Source of the DNA: Cesiribacter sp. SM1
GTDB lineage: Bacteria; Bacteroidota; Bacteroidia; Cytophagales; Cyclobacteriaceae
Assembly: GCF_020178975.1 (NCBI RefSeq)
Contig: NZ_JAHXBU010000007.1
Span: 16,176 to 80,175 of the forward strand
Length of the DNA stretch: 64,000 nucleotides
Direction: 5' to 3'
Shown here piece by piece: positions 19,280 through 27,707 of this stretch; position 1 is the first letter of the stretch; each line of letters opens with the position of its first letter. A model generated the notes under the pieces. The model had not been told where the DNA came from and did not search any database. It worked only from the letters and a program-made list of their open reading frames with translations. Both the position numbers and the translations under genes were made by a program.

Positions 19280-20212
19280 CTAGCTGTTATTAAGTATTGA
19301 GAGTGCCTGTTCCTTGTCTCTGTTAAGCTGTTGCTGCAGATCCTGCAGGGAGTTGAATTTTAGCTCCTGCCTTATCTGCCGGATCAGCTCAATTCTTAGC
19401 TGCCTGCCATATAAGTCCTGATTCAGCTCAAATATATGTACTTCCTGCCGGTGCTCGTTTCCCCCCACCGTAGGCCGGTTGCCAATGTTGAGCATGCCAC
19501 TCCATTGTGCTCCTTCCAGTGCTACCTTAACAGCATAAACCCCGTCAGAAGGGATAAGTTTGTAAGTTTCGGGTATTTGCAGGTTGGCCGTAGGAAAGCC
19601 CAGGCTTCGCCCTATTTTATCACCTTCTACTACATTGCCTGCAAAGCTGTAATTCCTGCCCAGGTATGCAGCGGCTTCCTCTACTTTTCCTTCGGAAAGA
19701 GCTGCCCGTATACGGCTGGAGCTTACACCTACATGCTCAACATCCTGCCGCGGAATTTCTTCTACCTCAAAGCCATATTGTTGCTTGTTGGCCATCAGGT
19801 GCTCAAAGCTGCCCTCCCGGTTTCTGCCAAAGCGGTGGTCGTAGCCAATTACCAGTTTTTTGGTGCCAATGGCATCTATAAGCACCTGCTGGATAAACTC
19901 CTGGGAGGTTAACCTGGAAAATTCCGGGGTAAAGGGAATCTTCACCAGGTGTTCCACGCCATAATCTGCAAGCAGGGCTGCTTTTTCATCAAAAGTAGAA
20001 AGCAGCTTAAGATCTTTGCTGTCTGCATGCAGCACCAGCCTGGGGTGTGGCCAGTAGGTAATAAGCACAGATTCTCCCGGACCCTGTTTTGCGGCATCGG
20101 TCAACCGCTTGATTATTTTCTGATGCCCGATATGAACGCCATCAAAAGTGCCGCTGGTAACTACGGCATAGGGCAGGCGCTCAAAGTGCTGCAGGCCTTC
20201 ATATACTTTCAT
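19280..20212 (-). CDS. ribF: Bifunctional riboflavin kinase/FAD synthetase
   Basis: Makes FMN from riboflavin and then FAD. 310 residues. The N-terminal nucleotidyltransferase domain has [17 protein letters not shown] (the HxGH-type site) and [17 protein letters not shown]. The C-terminal flavokinase domain has [18 protein letters not shown] (PTAN motif), GVYAVKV and [12 protein letters not shown]. The start codon overlaps the 3' end of truB by 14 bp, a common bacterial arrangement that implies translational coupling. Confidence 0.96.
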   Translation of the reverse strand: MKVYEGLQHFERLPYAVVTSGTFDGVHIGHQKIIKRLTDAAKQGPGESVLITYWPHPRLVLHADSKDLKLLSTFDEKAALLADYGVEHLVKIPFTPEFSRLTSQEFIQQVLIDAIGTKKLVIGYDHRFGRNREGSFEHLMANKQQYGFEVEEIPRQDVEHVGVSSSRIRAALSEGKVEEAAAYLGRNYSFAGNVVEGDKIGRSLGFPTANLQIPETYKLIPSDGVYAVKVALEGAQWSGMLNIGNRPTVGGNEHRQEVHIFELNQDLYGRQLRIELIRQIRQELKFNSLQDLQQQLNRDKEQALSILNNS

Positions 20213-20894
20213 TGGAGACCTCTTTTATATGTTCCAGCAGGGGGAGTGGTTCAACAGCATCGTTCACATGTTTTTCGCCGATGCGGGTGCGCCGCAGCGC
20301 TGCAAGAAAAGCACCGGTGCCCAGCTGCTGTCCCAGGTCCCGGGCAAGGCTGCGGATGTAAGTGCCTTTTGAGCACACAATTCTGAAGTGTACCTCTGGC
20401 GGGGTGAAGGCAGTTATTTCAAAGGTATGTACCTCAACCGCACGTGGCTCCAGCTTTATTTCTTTACCTGCACGTGCTTTTTTATAAGCCCTTTGTCCGC
20501 CTACCTTAATGGCAGAGTGTGCCGGAGGGATCTGGGCCAGAGAACCGGTCAGTGATTTAGCTGCTTCTTCCACCTGCGCTTCTGTGATATGCTCATAGGG
20601 AGATTCGCTGTCGAAAGGGGTTTCCAGGTCGTAGGAAGGGGTTGTTTTTCCCAGGATAAAGGTGCCGGTATATTCTTTTTCCCAGCCCTGGAAAAAGTCT
20701 ATCTGTTTGGTCATTTTACCGGTGCAGATAATCAGCAGCCCGGTTGCCAGCGGATCAAGGGTGCCGGCATGGCCTATTTTTTTCATCTTCAGTGCGCCGC
20801 GCAGCTTATTCACCACATCAAAGGAGGTCCAGTGATAGGGTTTATCCAGGAGCAGTACTTCGCCCTCGGCGAAATGATATTCTGATTTCCTCAT
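20199..20894 (-). CDS. truB: tRNA pseudouridine(55) synthase
   Basis: Modifies U55 in the T loop of tRNAs. 231 residues. The catalytic aspartate lies in [17 protein letters not shown] (about 38-54), preceded by [18 protein letters not shown]. The [21 protein letters not shown] and [18 protein letters not shown] motifs are present. The short form lacks a C-terminal PUA domain, as usual in Bacteroidetes. It overlaps ribF. The usual Bacteroidetes partner uppP is not found between this gene and DUF3098. Confidence 0.95.
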   Translation of the reverse strand: MRKSEYHFAEGEVLLLDKPYHWTSFDVVNKLRGALKMKKIGHAGTLDPLATGLLIICTGKMTKQIDFFQGWEKEYTGTFILGKTTPSYDLETPFDSESPYEHITEAQVEEAAKSLTGSLAQIPPAHSAIKVGGQRAYKKARAGKEIKLEPRAVEVHTFEITAFTPPEVHFRIVCSKGTYIRSLARDLGQQLGTGAFLAALRRTRIGEKHVNDAVEPLPLLEHIKEVSNESI

Positions 20895-20985
20895 GTTGAG
20901 AGGTAACTAATAAAAAATAACCATTGTGTATACCTGACTGCAGCCACACCCAATGGCAAATGGTGCCAGATAATAGTAATCTCCG

Positions 20986-21024
20986 GGAGATCACCGAATG
21001 CAGCAGCGCTGCCCTGTGATCTCC
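20986..21024. repeat. Complex inverted repeat between DUF3098 gene and truB
   Basis: A perfect 9-bp pair GGAGATCAC...GTGATCTCC encloses a second palindrome GCAGC-GCTGC. The left arm also forms ATCTCC-G-GGAGAT with bases just outside. No T tract follows on either strand, so it is not a normal terminator. It occupies most of the 137-bp gap where uppP is often found in relatives. Confidence 0.45.
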
Positions 21025-21031
21025 TGAATAA

Positions 21032-21256
21032 TTATGCTTGTGTTTCTTTCTTTGGGTTGTACAGAATGGCAAATATTTCAAAGATGAAACCTGCCATGAC
21101 CACTATTGGGCCCAGGGTAATGCCTAAAAAGCCAAAACCATGTGGCTCGCTGTCCATGCTCATAATCACAAATCCTACTATGAGAATGAGGATGCCTACC
21201 AGCATCAAAACATAGTTGCCTCTTTTAAAAGGCATAAATTGATTGTTGTTTTCCAT
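21032..21256 (-). CDS. DUF3098 small membrane protein
   Basis: About 75 residues from the ATG at 21256 (MENNNQFMPFKRGNY). An ATG at 21271, overlapping ftsX by 14 bp, is the alternative start. Two membrane helices (YVLMLVGILILIVGFVIMSM and GITLGPIVVMAGFIFEIFAIL) are separated by a short loop. The K-R-G-N-Y-before-helix pattern and the context directly downstream of ftsX identify the Bacteroidetes DUF3098 family. Function unknown; the conserved linkage to ftsX suggests a cell-envelope or division role. Confidence 0.82.
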   Translation of the reverse strand: MENNNQFMPFKRGNYVLMLVGILILIVGFVIMSMDSEPHGFGFLGITLGPIVVMAGFIFEIFAILYNPKKETQA

Positions 21257-21257
21257 A

Positions 21258-22157
21258 TCAGTATAATTCATCAAGCGATAATCTTAAATACTTATTCATG
21301 GCCCGCCAGGTGCTGTACCAGCCTACAAAGCCGCCGGCTATAATCAGGGCAGCAAACACAATAACAGAATTGCGCCAGTCGGCCAGCAGATGCAGGTCTT
21401 CTATGCGGGTGTAAGCCCATTGCATCAGCGCATAGAGCAGTGCAGAAGCAACAACTCCGGCAAGTACCCCATGCAGAAAAGCCCTTGTTAAAAAAGGTTT
21501 ACGGATAAAACGGCTGGTAGCACCTACTAATTGCATGCTCCTGATCAGGAAGCGCTGCGAAAACAGTGCCAGTTTAATGGTGTTGTTGATCAGCACAAGT
21601 ACCACAATCAGCAGCAGGATAGCAAACCCAAGCAGAATCAGCCCGATTTTAGCCAGGTTCTCGTTTACCGACTCTACCAGACTTTTAACATAGGTTACCT
21701 CGAAAATTCCTGATGTTTGCTGAATCTCCGACTTGATCATCTCCAGGCTATCGGCCTGGTAGTACTCCGGCTTGAGCTTCATCACATAAGAGTCACGCAG
21801 GGGGTTGTCGCCCAGCAGTGCTATTTCCTCATCCGGATTATCTAAGAAACCTTCTGCTGCTTCTTCTTTGCTGATGTAGCGTATCTGCGCCTTGTTGTCT
21901 TTGGCAGCAGTGTATCTTTTGGAGGCGAGTGTTTTGCTTATTTTAATACGGTTGGCTTCAGACAAATCTCTGTCCAGGAACACCTGTACCTCCAGGTTTT
22001 CCTGTATAATAGCCTGCAGCCGGTTAGCATGGAGCAGGAGCAGGGCAAAAAGCCCTAGTACAAACAGTGCCATACTAATGCTGAAGATTACACTGGCGAA
22101 AGGGTAGCTGCCAAGCTTTTTTTTGCGGATTTTTCTGGGTTTCGCGGAATCGGCCAT
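21258..22157 (-). CDS. ftsX: Cell division protein FtsX-like permease
   Basis: 299-residue membrane partner of FtsE, involved in cell-wall hydrolase activation at the septum. A cytoplasmic basic N-terminus (KPRKIRKKKLGSYPFA) is followed by a first helix (about 22-44), an extracytoplasmic domain with VQVFLDRDLSE and YISKEEAAEGF, and three further helices, with the SMQLVGATSRFIRKPFLTRAFLHGVLAG cytoplasmic loop typical of FtsX. ftsE is not adjacent. The stop abuts the DUF3098 gene. Confidence 0.92.
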   Translation of the reverse strand: MADSAKPRKIRKKKLGSYPFASVIFSISMALFVLGLFALLLLHANRLQAIIQENLEVQVFLDRDLSEANRIKISKTLASKRYTAAKDNKAQIRYISKEEAAEGFLDNPDEEIALLGDNPLRDSYVMKLKPEYYQADSLEMIKSEIQQTSGIFEVTYVKSLVESVNENLAKIGLILLGFAILLLIVVLVLINNTIKLALFSQRFLIRSMQLVGATSRFIRKPFLTRAFLHGVLAGVVASALLYALMQWAYTRIEDLHLLADWRNSVIVFAALIIAGGFVGWYSTWRAMNKYLRLSLDELY

Positions 22158-22212
22158 ATTTTGCCAGCTTATAGAAATGTTTAGTGGGCAAATTAATGCT
22201 TTTGACGCAAAA

Positions 22213-22242
22213 CCAAAAACAGCCGGCTGCTGGCCGGCTGTT
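22213..22242 (-). terminator. Terminator after the sigma/anti-sigma pair
   Basis: 10-bp perfect stem AACAGCCGGC/GCCGGCTGTT with a 5-nt loop. On the minus strand it is followed by TTTTTGGTTTT. It starts about 10 bp after the anti-sigma-like gene's stop codon. Confidence 0.82.
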
Positions 22243-22251
22243 CTTTGTGTT

Positions 22252-23232
22252 TTAGTTGTGCTGGGGATTCATTTTTTGATTTCGCGTAATCTCCAGTTCC
22301 TTTATCAGCTTTTCGTTACTAATCTTCTTTAGCCTCACCAGCTTTTGCTGGTCGTTCTTCAGGCCGTAGTAATTCTTCTCAAAGAAAAGATAATACACAC
22401 GCGATCCTTCAGTGTTGATCTCCAGAATTTCATAAGGCTTGCTCTTGAAATCTCCGTAGATGAAAAGCTTATTATCGTAGAACTGGTAATGGAAATCGTA
22501 TTTTTCGTGCAGCTGTGCGCTTACCTCAATACTTTGGGTAGAAAACTGACGGTTCTGGGCCAGGGCATCCACCGGGGCCTCGGGCTGGTGATTGGATGCA
22601 CTTATTTCAGTGTCTTTAAAGTCGCTCAGTACATTGGGTTTCTGTATCTGTATGTTCTGCTGGCTGTCGGTTTTAAGATTGCTGTTCTTAGCCTCAGGCA
22701 GCACTGCTTTGTCTTTCCGGCTGATCGGGGCCTTTACATCTGCAATTGCGACTGGGGCTGCAGGTCTTACACTACTTTGTTCCCGTGGCTGGCTGATTTC
22801 TGCTTTTTCCACTGTTGTACCTGTGTAGGTAACCGCAGGCATTTCAGGGATGGAGTACGTGTAGGGCTTATCGGTATCGGAGAAGTTAATGATACCAACA
22901 GGCAATTCTGTTGCTGCTTCTGGTTCATCACTGCTGCCATAGAAATAAATGGCTGTGCCCATGAGTCCAACCAGTGCAACACCGGCAGCTATTTTAAGGC
23001 CGATGGCAGAGCTAAAGCCGCCTGCACCTACCTCTATACTGTTCAGCCTGTTTTTGAGCTCCAGCCGGCGCTCTTCCTGCAGTGCATGCACAATATCCTG
23101 CTGAAACAGCATATCTTCCTGCAACTGGCTGTCTGCAGCCAGTTTGGCATCCATTGCTGCCTTTTCATCAGCAGAAAGTTTACCCAACAGGTAATTGTCC
23201 AGACGGTCGTTATGGTGTGAGTTTCCGATCAT
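22252..23232 (-). CDS. Putative anti-sigma factor-like membrane protein
   Basis: 326 residues. A cytoplasmic N-terminus resembling anti-sigma domains (DRLDNYLLGKLSADEKAAMDAKLAADSQLQEDMLFQQDIVHALQ) is followed by one membrane helix (about 76-98). A long low-complexity periplasmic linker then leads to a folded C-terminal part with YDFHYQFYDNKLFIYGDFKSKPYEILEINTEG. The LLGKLS/EE-x-A-x-E/D pattern is common in Bacteroidetes anti-sigma proteins encoded next to ECF sigma factors. The gene begins 2 bp after the sigma gene. No zinc motif is seen. Assignment rests on topology and context. Confidence 0.6.
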   Translation of the reverse strand: MIGNSHHNDRLDNYLLGKLSADEKAAMDAKLAADSQLQEDMLFQQDIVHALQEERRLELKNRLNSIEVGAGGFSSAIGLKIAAGVALVGLMGTAIYFYGSSDEPEAATELPVGIINFSDTDKPYTYSIPEMPAVTYTGTTVEKAEISQPREQSSVRPAAPVAIADVKAPISRKDKAVLPEAKNSNLKTDSQQNIQIQKPNVLSDFKDTEISASNHQPEAPVDALAQNRQFSTQSIEVSAQLHEKYDFHYQFYDNKLFIYGDFKSKPYEILEINTEGSRVYYLFFEKNYYGLKNDQQKLVRLKKISNEKLIKELEITRNQKMNPQHN

Positions 23233-23234
23233 TG

Positions 23235-23774
23235 CTAATCCATGAAGTCGCTTTTGCTGTACTTACTGCGCACAAGCTCATCGAGCTTCTTCTTACACTT
23301 ATATTTTTTTGTTTTTGCGGTATCTGTATTGGCAAATCCCAGCTTTTCTGCGATCAGTTCCATAGATAAACCGTCAAAATAGTAATAGGTTAAAACTTTG
23401 CGGCAGGTAGATCCCAATTCTGCAACACACTTCCTGATAATTTGTACGCGTTCCTTGCTGTCTTCGCCCAGGTATTCTTCGCTGTCTTTGGCCTCGTGCA
23501 CAAGCTTGCTTTTACGCTCGAATTCCTTGCGCCAGAGGTTTTGGCAAATACTGTATAGATACGTACTGATTTTAGAAGTAAGTACAAGATTTCCACTGGC
23601 AGCTTTTTGCCAGAAAACGATCAGGGCATCCTGAAAAACATCTTTGGCTTCCTGCTCGCCGCCGCCATGACTGATGACGATATGCGTCATCATGCGATAG
23701 TGTTTCTTATACAGAAAATCTAACGCCTTTTCATCGCCGCGGGCAATACGCTCCAGAACCTCGCTGTCTTTCAT
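23235..23774 (-). CDS. ECF-type RNA polymerase sigma factor
   Basis: 179 residues: sigma region 2 (about 20-85, with DVFQDALIVFWQKA and TYLYSICQNLWRKEF) and region 4 (about 118-170, with CRKVLTYYYFDGLSMELIAEKLGFANTDTAKTKKYKCKKKL as the helix-turn-helix). Region 1 and most of region 3 are absent, as expected for ECF factors. It is likely controlled by the membrane protein encoded immediately downstream. The target promoter is unknown. Confidence 0.9.
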   Translation of the reverse strand: MKDSEVLERIARGDEKALDFLYKKHYRMMTHIVISHGGGEQEAKDVFQDALIVFWQKAASGNLVLTSKISTYLYSICQNLWRKEFERKSKLVHEAKDSEEYLGEDSKERVQIIRKCVAELGSTCRKVLTYYYFDGLSMELIAEKLGFANTDTAKTKKYKCKKKLDELVRSKYSKSDFMD

Positions 23775-23877
23775 CTAGCTCGCTACTGTGTTAATACGTT
23801 TTGTTCTGCAGAAGTAACCACCTTGCTTTGTAAAAAATTAATAAAAACCTACATGAGGTTTTAGTGCATGCCGGCAA

Positions 23878-24555
23878 TTACGAACCCAAAGGTATAACAC
23901 GTTCCGGTAAAACCCCATACACCTGCTCGCCTGCCTTAGGTTTAATTTTGTAAAATCCTGTGAATTTTCCAAAAGCAGGCAATATGCCGTAATGTAAGCC
24001 AAAGTAAAAACAGGGCAGGCTTAGCTGCTGCCGGCCCTGCCCGGATAGCTGTATGGCAGGGTGTACATGCCCGCACAGTGTATAAAGGCTTGTGTTGCTG
24101 TTGGCCTCCTCCGGCGGGTGGTGGGTAAGTAAAAATGGGGAAATTTCCATTTTTTCGTCTACCACCTGCAAACAGCTGCCTGCATACAGCTGCCGGGGCA
24201 GCACATCGTGGTTACCCCTGATGAGGGTAAAAAGAATATTTTTTTTCTCTTCCATCCATGCTTCAAGCCGGTTCCACTCCTGGTTGAAGCTGCTATGGAA
24301 CAAATCTCCCAGAAATATTACCTGCAGAGGTTGCCACTGATTCAATAAATTATCGAGCGTATGGAGATCGTGCTCATGAATTTTACCCGAAATAGGAATG
24401 CCTGCCTTTCTGAAGTGGGCAGCTTTGCCCAAATGCAGGTCTGCAAGCAGTAATATTTTTTTCTGGGTCCAGAATATGGCCTTTTCCGGCAGTAGTAGTA
24501 ACTCCTGTCCGGCTATGGTATGAATGGTGGGGCTAATGGATTTTTCCTGCTGCAT
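23878..24555 (-). CDS. pdeM: DNA-ligase-associated metallophosphoesterase PdeM
   Basis: 225 residues from the ATG at 24555 (MQQEKSISPTIHTIAGQELLLLPEKAIFW); an upstream in-frame TTG would add 14 residues. The calcineurin-like metal motifs are intact: ADLHLGK, GDLFHS, RGNHD and GHVHP. The LLPEKAIFW start and AAHFRKAGIPIS are typical of the PdeM family encoded with an Lhr-like helicase, an ATP-dependent ligase and an MBL exonuclease. Proposed role: DNA-end processing in repair (family knowledge). Here it is separated from the helicase gene by a plus-strand DUF2147 gene. Confidence 0.88.
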   Translation of the reverse strand: MQQEKSISPTIHTIAGQELLLLPEKAIFWTQKKILLLADLHLGKAAHFRKAGIPISGKIHEHDLHTLDNLLNQWQPLQVIFLGDLFHSSFNQEWNRLEAWMEEKKNILFTLIRGNHDVLPRQLYAGSCLQVVDEKMEISPFLLTHHPPEEANSNTSLYTLCGHVHPAIQLSGQGRQQLSLPCFYFGLHYGILPAFGKFTGFYKIKPKAGEQVYGVLPERVIPLGS

Positions 24556-24632
24556 GACTATCTTATGGAACAACACCGGGTAAAAAGGGGTTCGCAAGCC
24601 TGGGTCTAATATTGTAAATAAATGGACTGGTA

Positions 24633-24663
24633 TTTGCAGTATGTTTTTTAATTATTATTTTAC
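24633..24663 (+). promoter_or_regulatory. Candidate Bacteroidetes-type promoter of the DUF2147 gene
   Basis: TTTG at 24633-24636 is followed after exactly 19 bp by TATTTTAC at 24656-24663, close to the phylum consensus TTTG-N19-21-TAnnTTTG. It lies 22 bp before the start codon at 24685. Confidence 0.4.
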
Positions 24664-24684
24664 TACTCTATAAAAGATCCCCGA

Positions 24685-25134
24685 ATGAAGCACATGATGA
24701 AAACGTTGACGGTGGTAGCTGTGATGCTATTGGCTGGCCTTTCTGCCCACGCACAAACCAAAGCAGATGACATTTTAGGAACCTGGTGGAATGCCGAAAA
24801 AACTTCTAAAATTGAGGTCTACAAGAATGGAGATAAGTATTTTGGTAAAATTATACACCTGGAAAGCCCCAATGATGAGCAGGGTAAGCCAAGAGTAGAT
24901 AAAGACAACCCGGATACCAAACTCCGCAACCGTCCGTTAATGGGCCTTGTAATTCTGAAGGGGCTGGAATATGACGGAGATGGTGAATACGAAGATGGTG
25001 AGATCTATGATCCCAAGAGCGGCAAAACCTATTCTGCCAATGCAGAGCTTGTGAACAGGAACAAGCTTGATTTACGTGGCTATGTTGGTATATCGCTCAT
25101 TGGCCGTACCTCCAGCTGGACGCGCGCGCAGTAA
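24685..25134 (+). CDS. Exported DUF2147 protein
   Basis: 149 residues with a cleavable signal peptide (MKHMMKTLTVVAVMLLAGLSAHAQ). The mature DUF2147 domain starts DDILGTWWNAEKTSKIEVYKNGDKYFGKIIHLE and ends LDLRGYVGISLIGRTSSWTRA, a lipocalin-like beta-barrel seen in periplasmic proteins of unknown function. Near-complete for the family. It is inserted, on the opposite strand, between pdeM and the Lhr-like helicase gene, with which it shares a bidirectional terminator. Confidence 0.88.
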   Translation: MKHMMKTLTVVAVMLLAGLSAHAQTKADDILGTWWNAEKTSKIEVYKNGDKYFGKIIHLESPNDEQGKPRVDKDNPDTKLRNRPLMGLVILKGLEYDGDGEYEDGEIYDPKSGKTYSANAELVNRNKLDLRGYVGISLIGRTSSWTRAQ

Positions 25135-25155
25135 AAAGAACAAAGCACTACAAGC

Positions 25156-25196
25156 ATAAACAGGAAAAGCGGCACACAGCCGCTTTTCCTGTTTAT
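25156..25196. terminator. Long bidirectional terminator
   Basis: An 18-bp perfect stem, ATAAACAGGAAAAGCGGC with loop ACACA, serves the convergent DUF2147 and helicase genes. It overlaps the last 4 bases of the helicase coding region, including its stop codon. T runs are short, but the stem is unusually long. Confidence 0.8.
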
Positions 25197-27694
25197 AAAA
25201 ATCCCTGCTTTCCAGCCCACTGCTCCAGCTGCAGCTGCATTTTGGCAATGCGGCTTTCCAGGTCTTCACTGCTGATGTGTTCTCTTAGCCGGTCTACCAT
25301 AATAGGAAAGGCAAAAGGTGTAGGGCGTGCCGGGCGCAGTAACACAATTTCCTGTGCGTTTATGCGCTGCAAGGCCTTCAAAAACCTGTCCTGCTCTAGT
25401 TGTACCTGCAGCACTTCTCTGCTGGCTTGTTCCAGCAGCAGGTTCTGCGGATCGTACTCCTGCAATACATCGTATATGATACTGCTGTTTGCCTGCAGGT
25501 GCTTGTTAGAGACCGGCTTACCGGGGTAGCCGGTAAATACAAGCCCGGCTATGGCGGCAATTTCCCTGAACCTTCGGCGGGCCATTTCGGTGCTGTTAAT
25601 ACTTTCCCTTATATCATCGAGCAGGATTTCTGCAGAAAAAAGATCTTCCGAAAGCGCTTCTTCCAGTGGTATGGGCGTGTCTGACAGGAGCTCAAAGCCA
25701 TAGTCGTTCATGGCCAGGCTAAAGGATAGGGGCTGCAGGCGGCTGATCCTATAGGCAGTGAGTGCCGCCAGCAATTCATGCACATTACGGCCCTCGAAAG
25801 GATAAAAAACAGCATGGTAGCCATCCGGACTCCTGAAGCTTTCAATCAGCAGCTGGTGTAATTGGGGGATGCCGGAGAGCCTGCTCTGCAGGCCCAGGAT
25901 GGGTTCTACGGCAAGTACTTCCGGTTCTGTGTTCAGGCCGTTAGCGGCTTCGGAAATAACTTCCCTGATCAGGCTGCTCATGGTAGAGGATAGGGATAAA
26001 CGGCTGCCCGACCAGCGTGGCACCACTCCCTTTTTGCTTTTGCTGCGGCGCACCAGCACCGTCATGTCTTTGATCTGCTCAAACTGCAGAGCCCGACCGG
26101 CAAACCAGAATACATCACCCTTCTTCAGCCTTGAGATAAAGCTCTCTTCAATCTGGCCAATGTAACCCCCACTTATAAACTTTATGCGCAGGGTAGGGTC
26201 GCTTACAATGGTGCCCATGGAAAGCCGGTGCCTTAAAGCTATGCGCTTGCTGGGTACCCGGTAGTAGCCTTCCTCATCTTTTGCTACTTTGTTGTACTCT
26301 TCATACTGATCGAGGGTGCTGCCACCGCTGGTTACAAACTCCAGCGCCCACCGCCATTCTTCCTGGTTTAAGGTGCTGTAGCTCCAGCTGGCTTTCACCT
26401 CCTCATAGAGCTCATCTTCCCGAAAGCCTTCTCCCACCGCCATGGTTACTAAATATTGTACCAGCACATCCATTGGCTTTTGCAGGGGTACCCGGCTTTC
26501 GCAGTGTGCAGTGGCAAGCGCTTTTTTTAAGGCTGCAGCCTCCAGCAACTCTAGCCCGTTGGTGGGTAAGAAATGTATTTTACTGGTGGCGCCCGGCTGA
26601 TGGCCACTGCGGCCCGCCCGCTGCATAAATCGGGCTATGCCTTTGGGGCTGCCTACCTGTATTACTGTTTGTACCGGCTTAAAGTCTACACCAAGGTCAA
26701 GGCTGGAGGTGCATATCACCAGCTTCAGGCGGCCACTATGCAGGGCATCTTCTACCCAGTCGCGCACCTCGCGGTCAAGGGAACCGTGGTGCAGGGCAAC
26801 AAGGCCAGCCATTTGTGGTGCATATTCCATCAGCTTCTGGTACCAGAGCTCTGTTTGGGCACGTGTGTTGGTAAAGAGTAGGGTAGAGGTACTGTTTTCG
26901 ATGATGGGCAGGATGTAGGGGAGCAGCTTTAAGCCCATATGCCCGGCCCAGGGCAGTGATTCTACCTCTTCCGGAATGATGGATGCAATCTCTATCTTTT
27001 TATCTACCTGTGCCCTTACCAGTTTGGCTTGCTTTGCCTCCTGCTTACCCACCAGAATTTCCATGGCTTCCTGCAGGTTGCCAATGGTGGCACTAATGCC
27101 CCAGGTTTTGGGCTGCAGGCTGTTTATTTTGCGCAGCCGGGTAATGGCCAGTTCTGTTTGTACACCCCGCTTGCTGCCCAGCAGCTCGTGCCACTCATCT
27201 ACCACCAGGCAGCGAAAGCGCTTAAAGAGCTGGCTGCTGGTCTTCTGGCTTAGGAGCAGGTGCAGGCTTTCTGGGGTGGTAATGATACACTCCTGACTGC
27301 TGCGGAGCTGTTTCTGGCGCTCGCTGCTGCTGGTATCTCCTGTTCGTAACGATACCTTCCAGCTCATGCCCAGCTCATCCACCACCTGCTGCATGGCCAG
27401 CTGCAAATCACGGGCAAGGGCACGCAGCGGTGTTATCCATACAAGCTGTAGTCCGCCAGGGCGTTTGCTTTGCCAGTTGTCGGGGTTTTCATTTATCCAC
27501 TCCAGCAGCAGGGCCCACCAGAGGGCATAGGTTTTGCCGCTGCCGGTGGGTGCATTCAGCAAACCACTTTGCCCCTGCAGGTAGGCTGTCCACACCTCTT
27601 CCTGGAAGGGAAAGGGCTGCCAGCCCCGGCTTTTGAACCAGCTTTGGGCGACCCTTAGATCAGGAACTGTAGAACTGTTTATTATTGATTTCAA
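25193..27694 (-). CDS. DNA-ligase-associated Lhr-like DEXH helicase
   Basis: 833-residue superfamily 2 helicase. WF-x3-GWxPFPFQxxVW is the family start, followed by Walker A APTGSGKT (about 50-57), DEXH box VVDEWHELLG, motif III SATIGN, and helicase-C motifs VICTSSLDLGVDFKPV and QRAGRSGHQPG. Then come the winged-helix and Lhr-specific C-terminal regions. This family is encoded with an ATP-dependent ligase, an MBL exonuclease and PdeM, and is thought to act in DNA damage repair. The start appears to be TTG at 27694: no ATG or GTG lies near the conserved N-terminus. It begins 13 bp after the ligase stop, so the two are co-transcribed. Confidence 0.93.
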   Translation of the reverse strand: MKSIINSSTVPDLRVAQSWFKSRGWQPFPFQEEVWTAYLQGQSGLLNAPTGSGKTYALWWALLLEWINENPDNWQSKRPGGLQLVWITPLRALARDLQLAMQQVVDELGMSWKVSLRTGDTSSSERQKQLRSSQECIITTPESLHLLLSQKTSSQLFKRFRCLVVDEWHELLGSKRGVQTELAITRLRKINSLQPKTWGISATIGNLQEAMEILVGKQEAKQAKLVRAQVDKKIEIASIIPEEVESLPWAGHMGLKLLPYILPIIENSTSTLLFTNTRAQTELWYQKLMEYAPQMAGLVALHHGSLDREVRDWVEDALHSGRLKLVICTSSLDLGVDFKPVQTVIQVGSPKGIARFMQRAGRSGHQPGATSKIHFLPTNGLELLEAAALKKALATAHCESRVPLQKPMDVLVQYLVTMAVGEGFREDELYEEVKASWSYSTLNQEEWRWALEFVTSGGSTLDQYEEYNKVAKDEEGYYRVPSKRIALRHRLSMGTIVSDPTLRIKFISGGYIGQIEESFISRLKKGDVFWFAGRALQFEQIKDMTVLVRRSKSKKGVVPRWSGSRLSLSSTMSSLIREVISEAANGLNTEPEVLAVEPILGLQSRLSGIPQLHQLLIESFRSPDGYHAVFYPFEGRNVHELLAALTAYRISRLQPLSFSLAMNDYGFELLSDTPIPLEEALSEDLFSAEILLDDIRESINSTEMARRRFREIAAIAGLVFTGYPGKPVSNKHLQANSSIIYDVLQEYDPQNLLLEQASREVLQVQLEQDRFLKALQRINAQEIVLLRPARPTPFAFPIMVDRLREHISSEDLESRIAKMQLQLEQWAGKQGFL

Positions 27695-27707
27695 GTCTGT
27701 ATTGCTA

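Noticed and set aside
22345..23220. Plus-strand frame of 291 codons opposite the anti-sigma-like gene
   Set aside because: Cysteine-rich antisense translation with no family signal. The minus-strand frame has sigma-factor context and a terminator.
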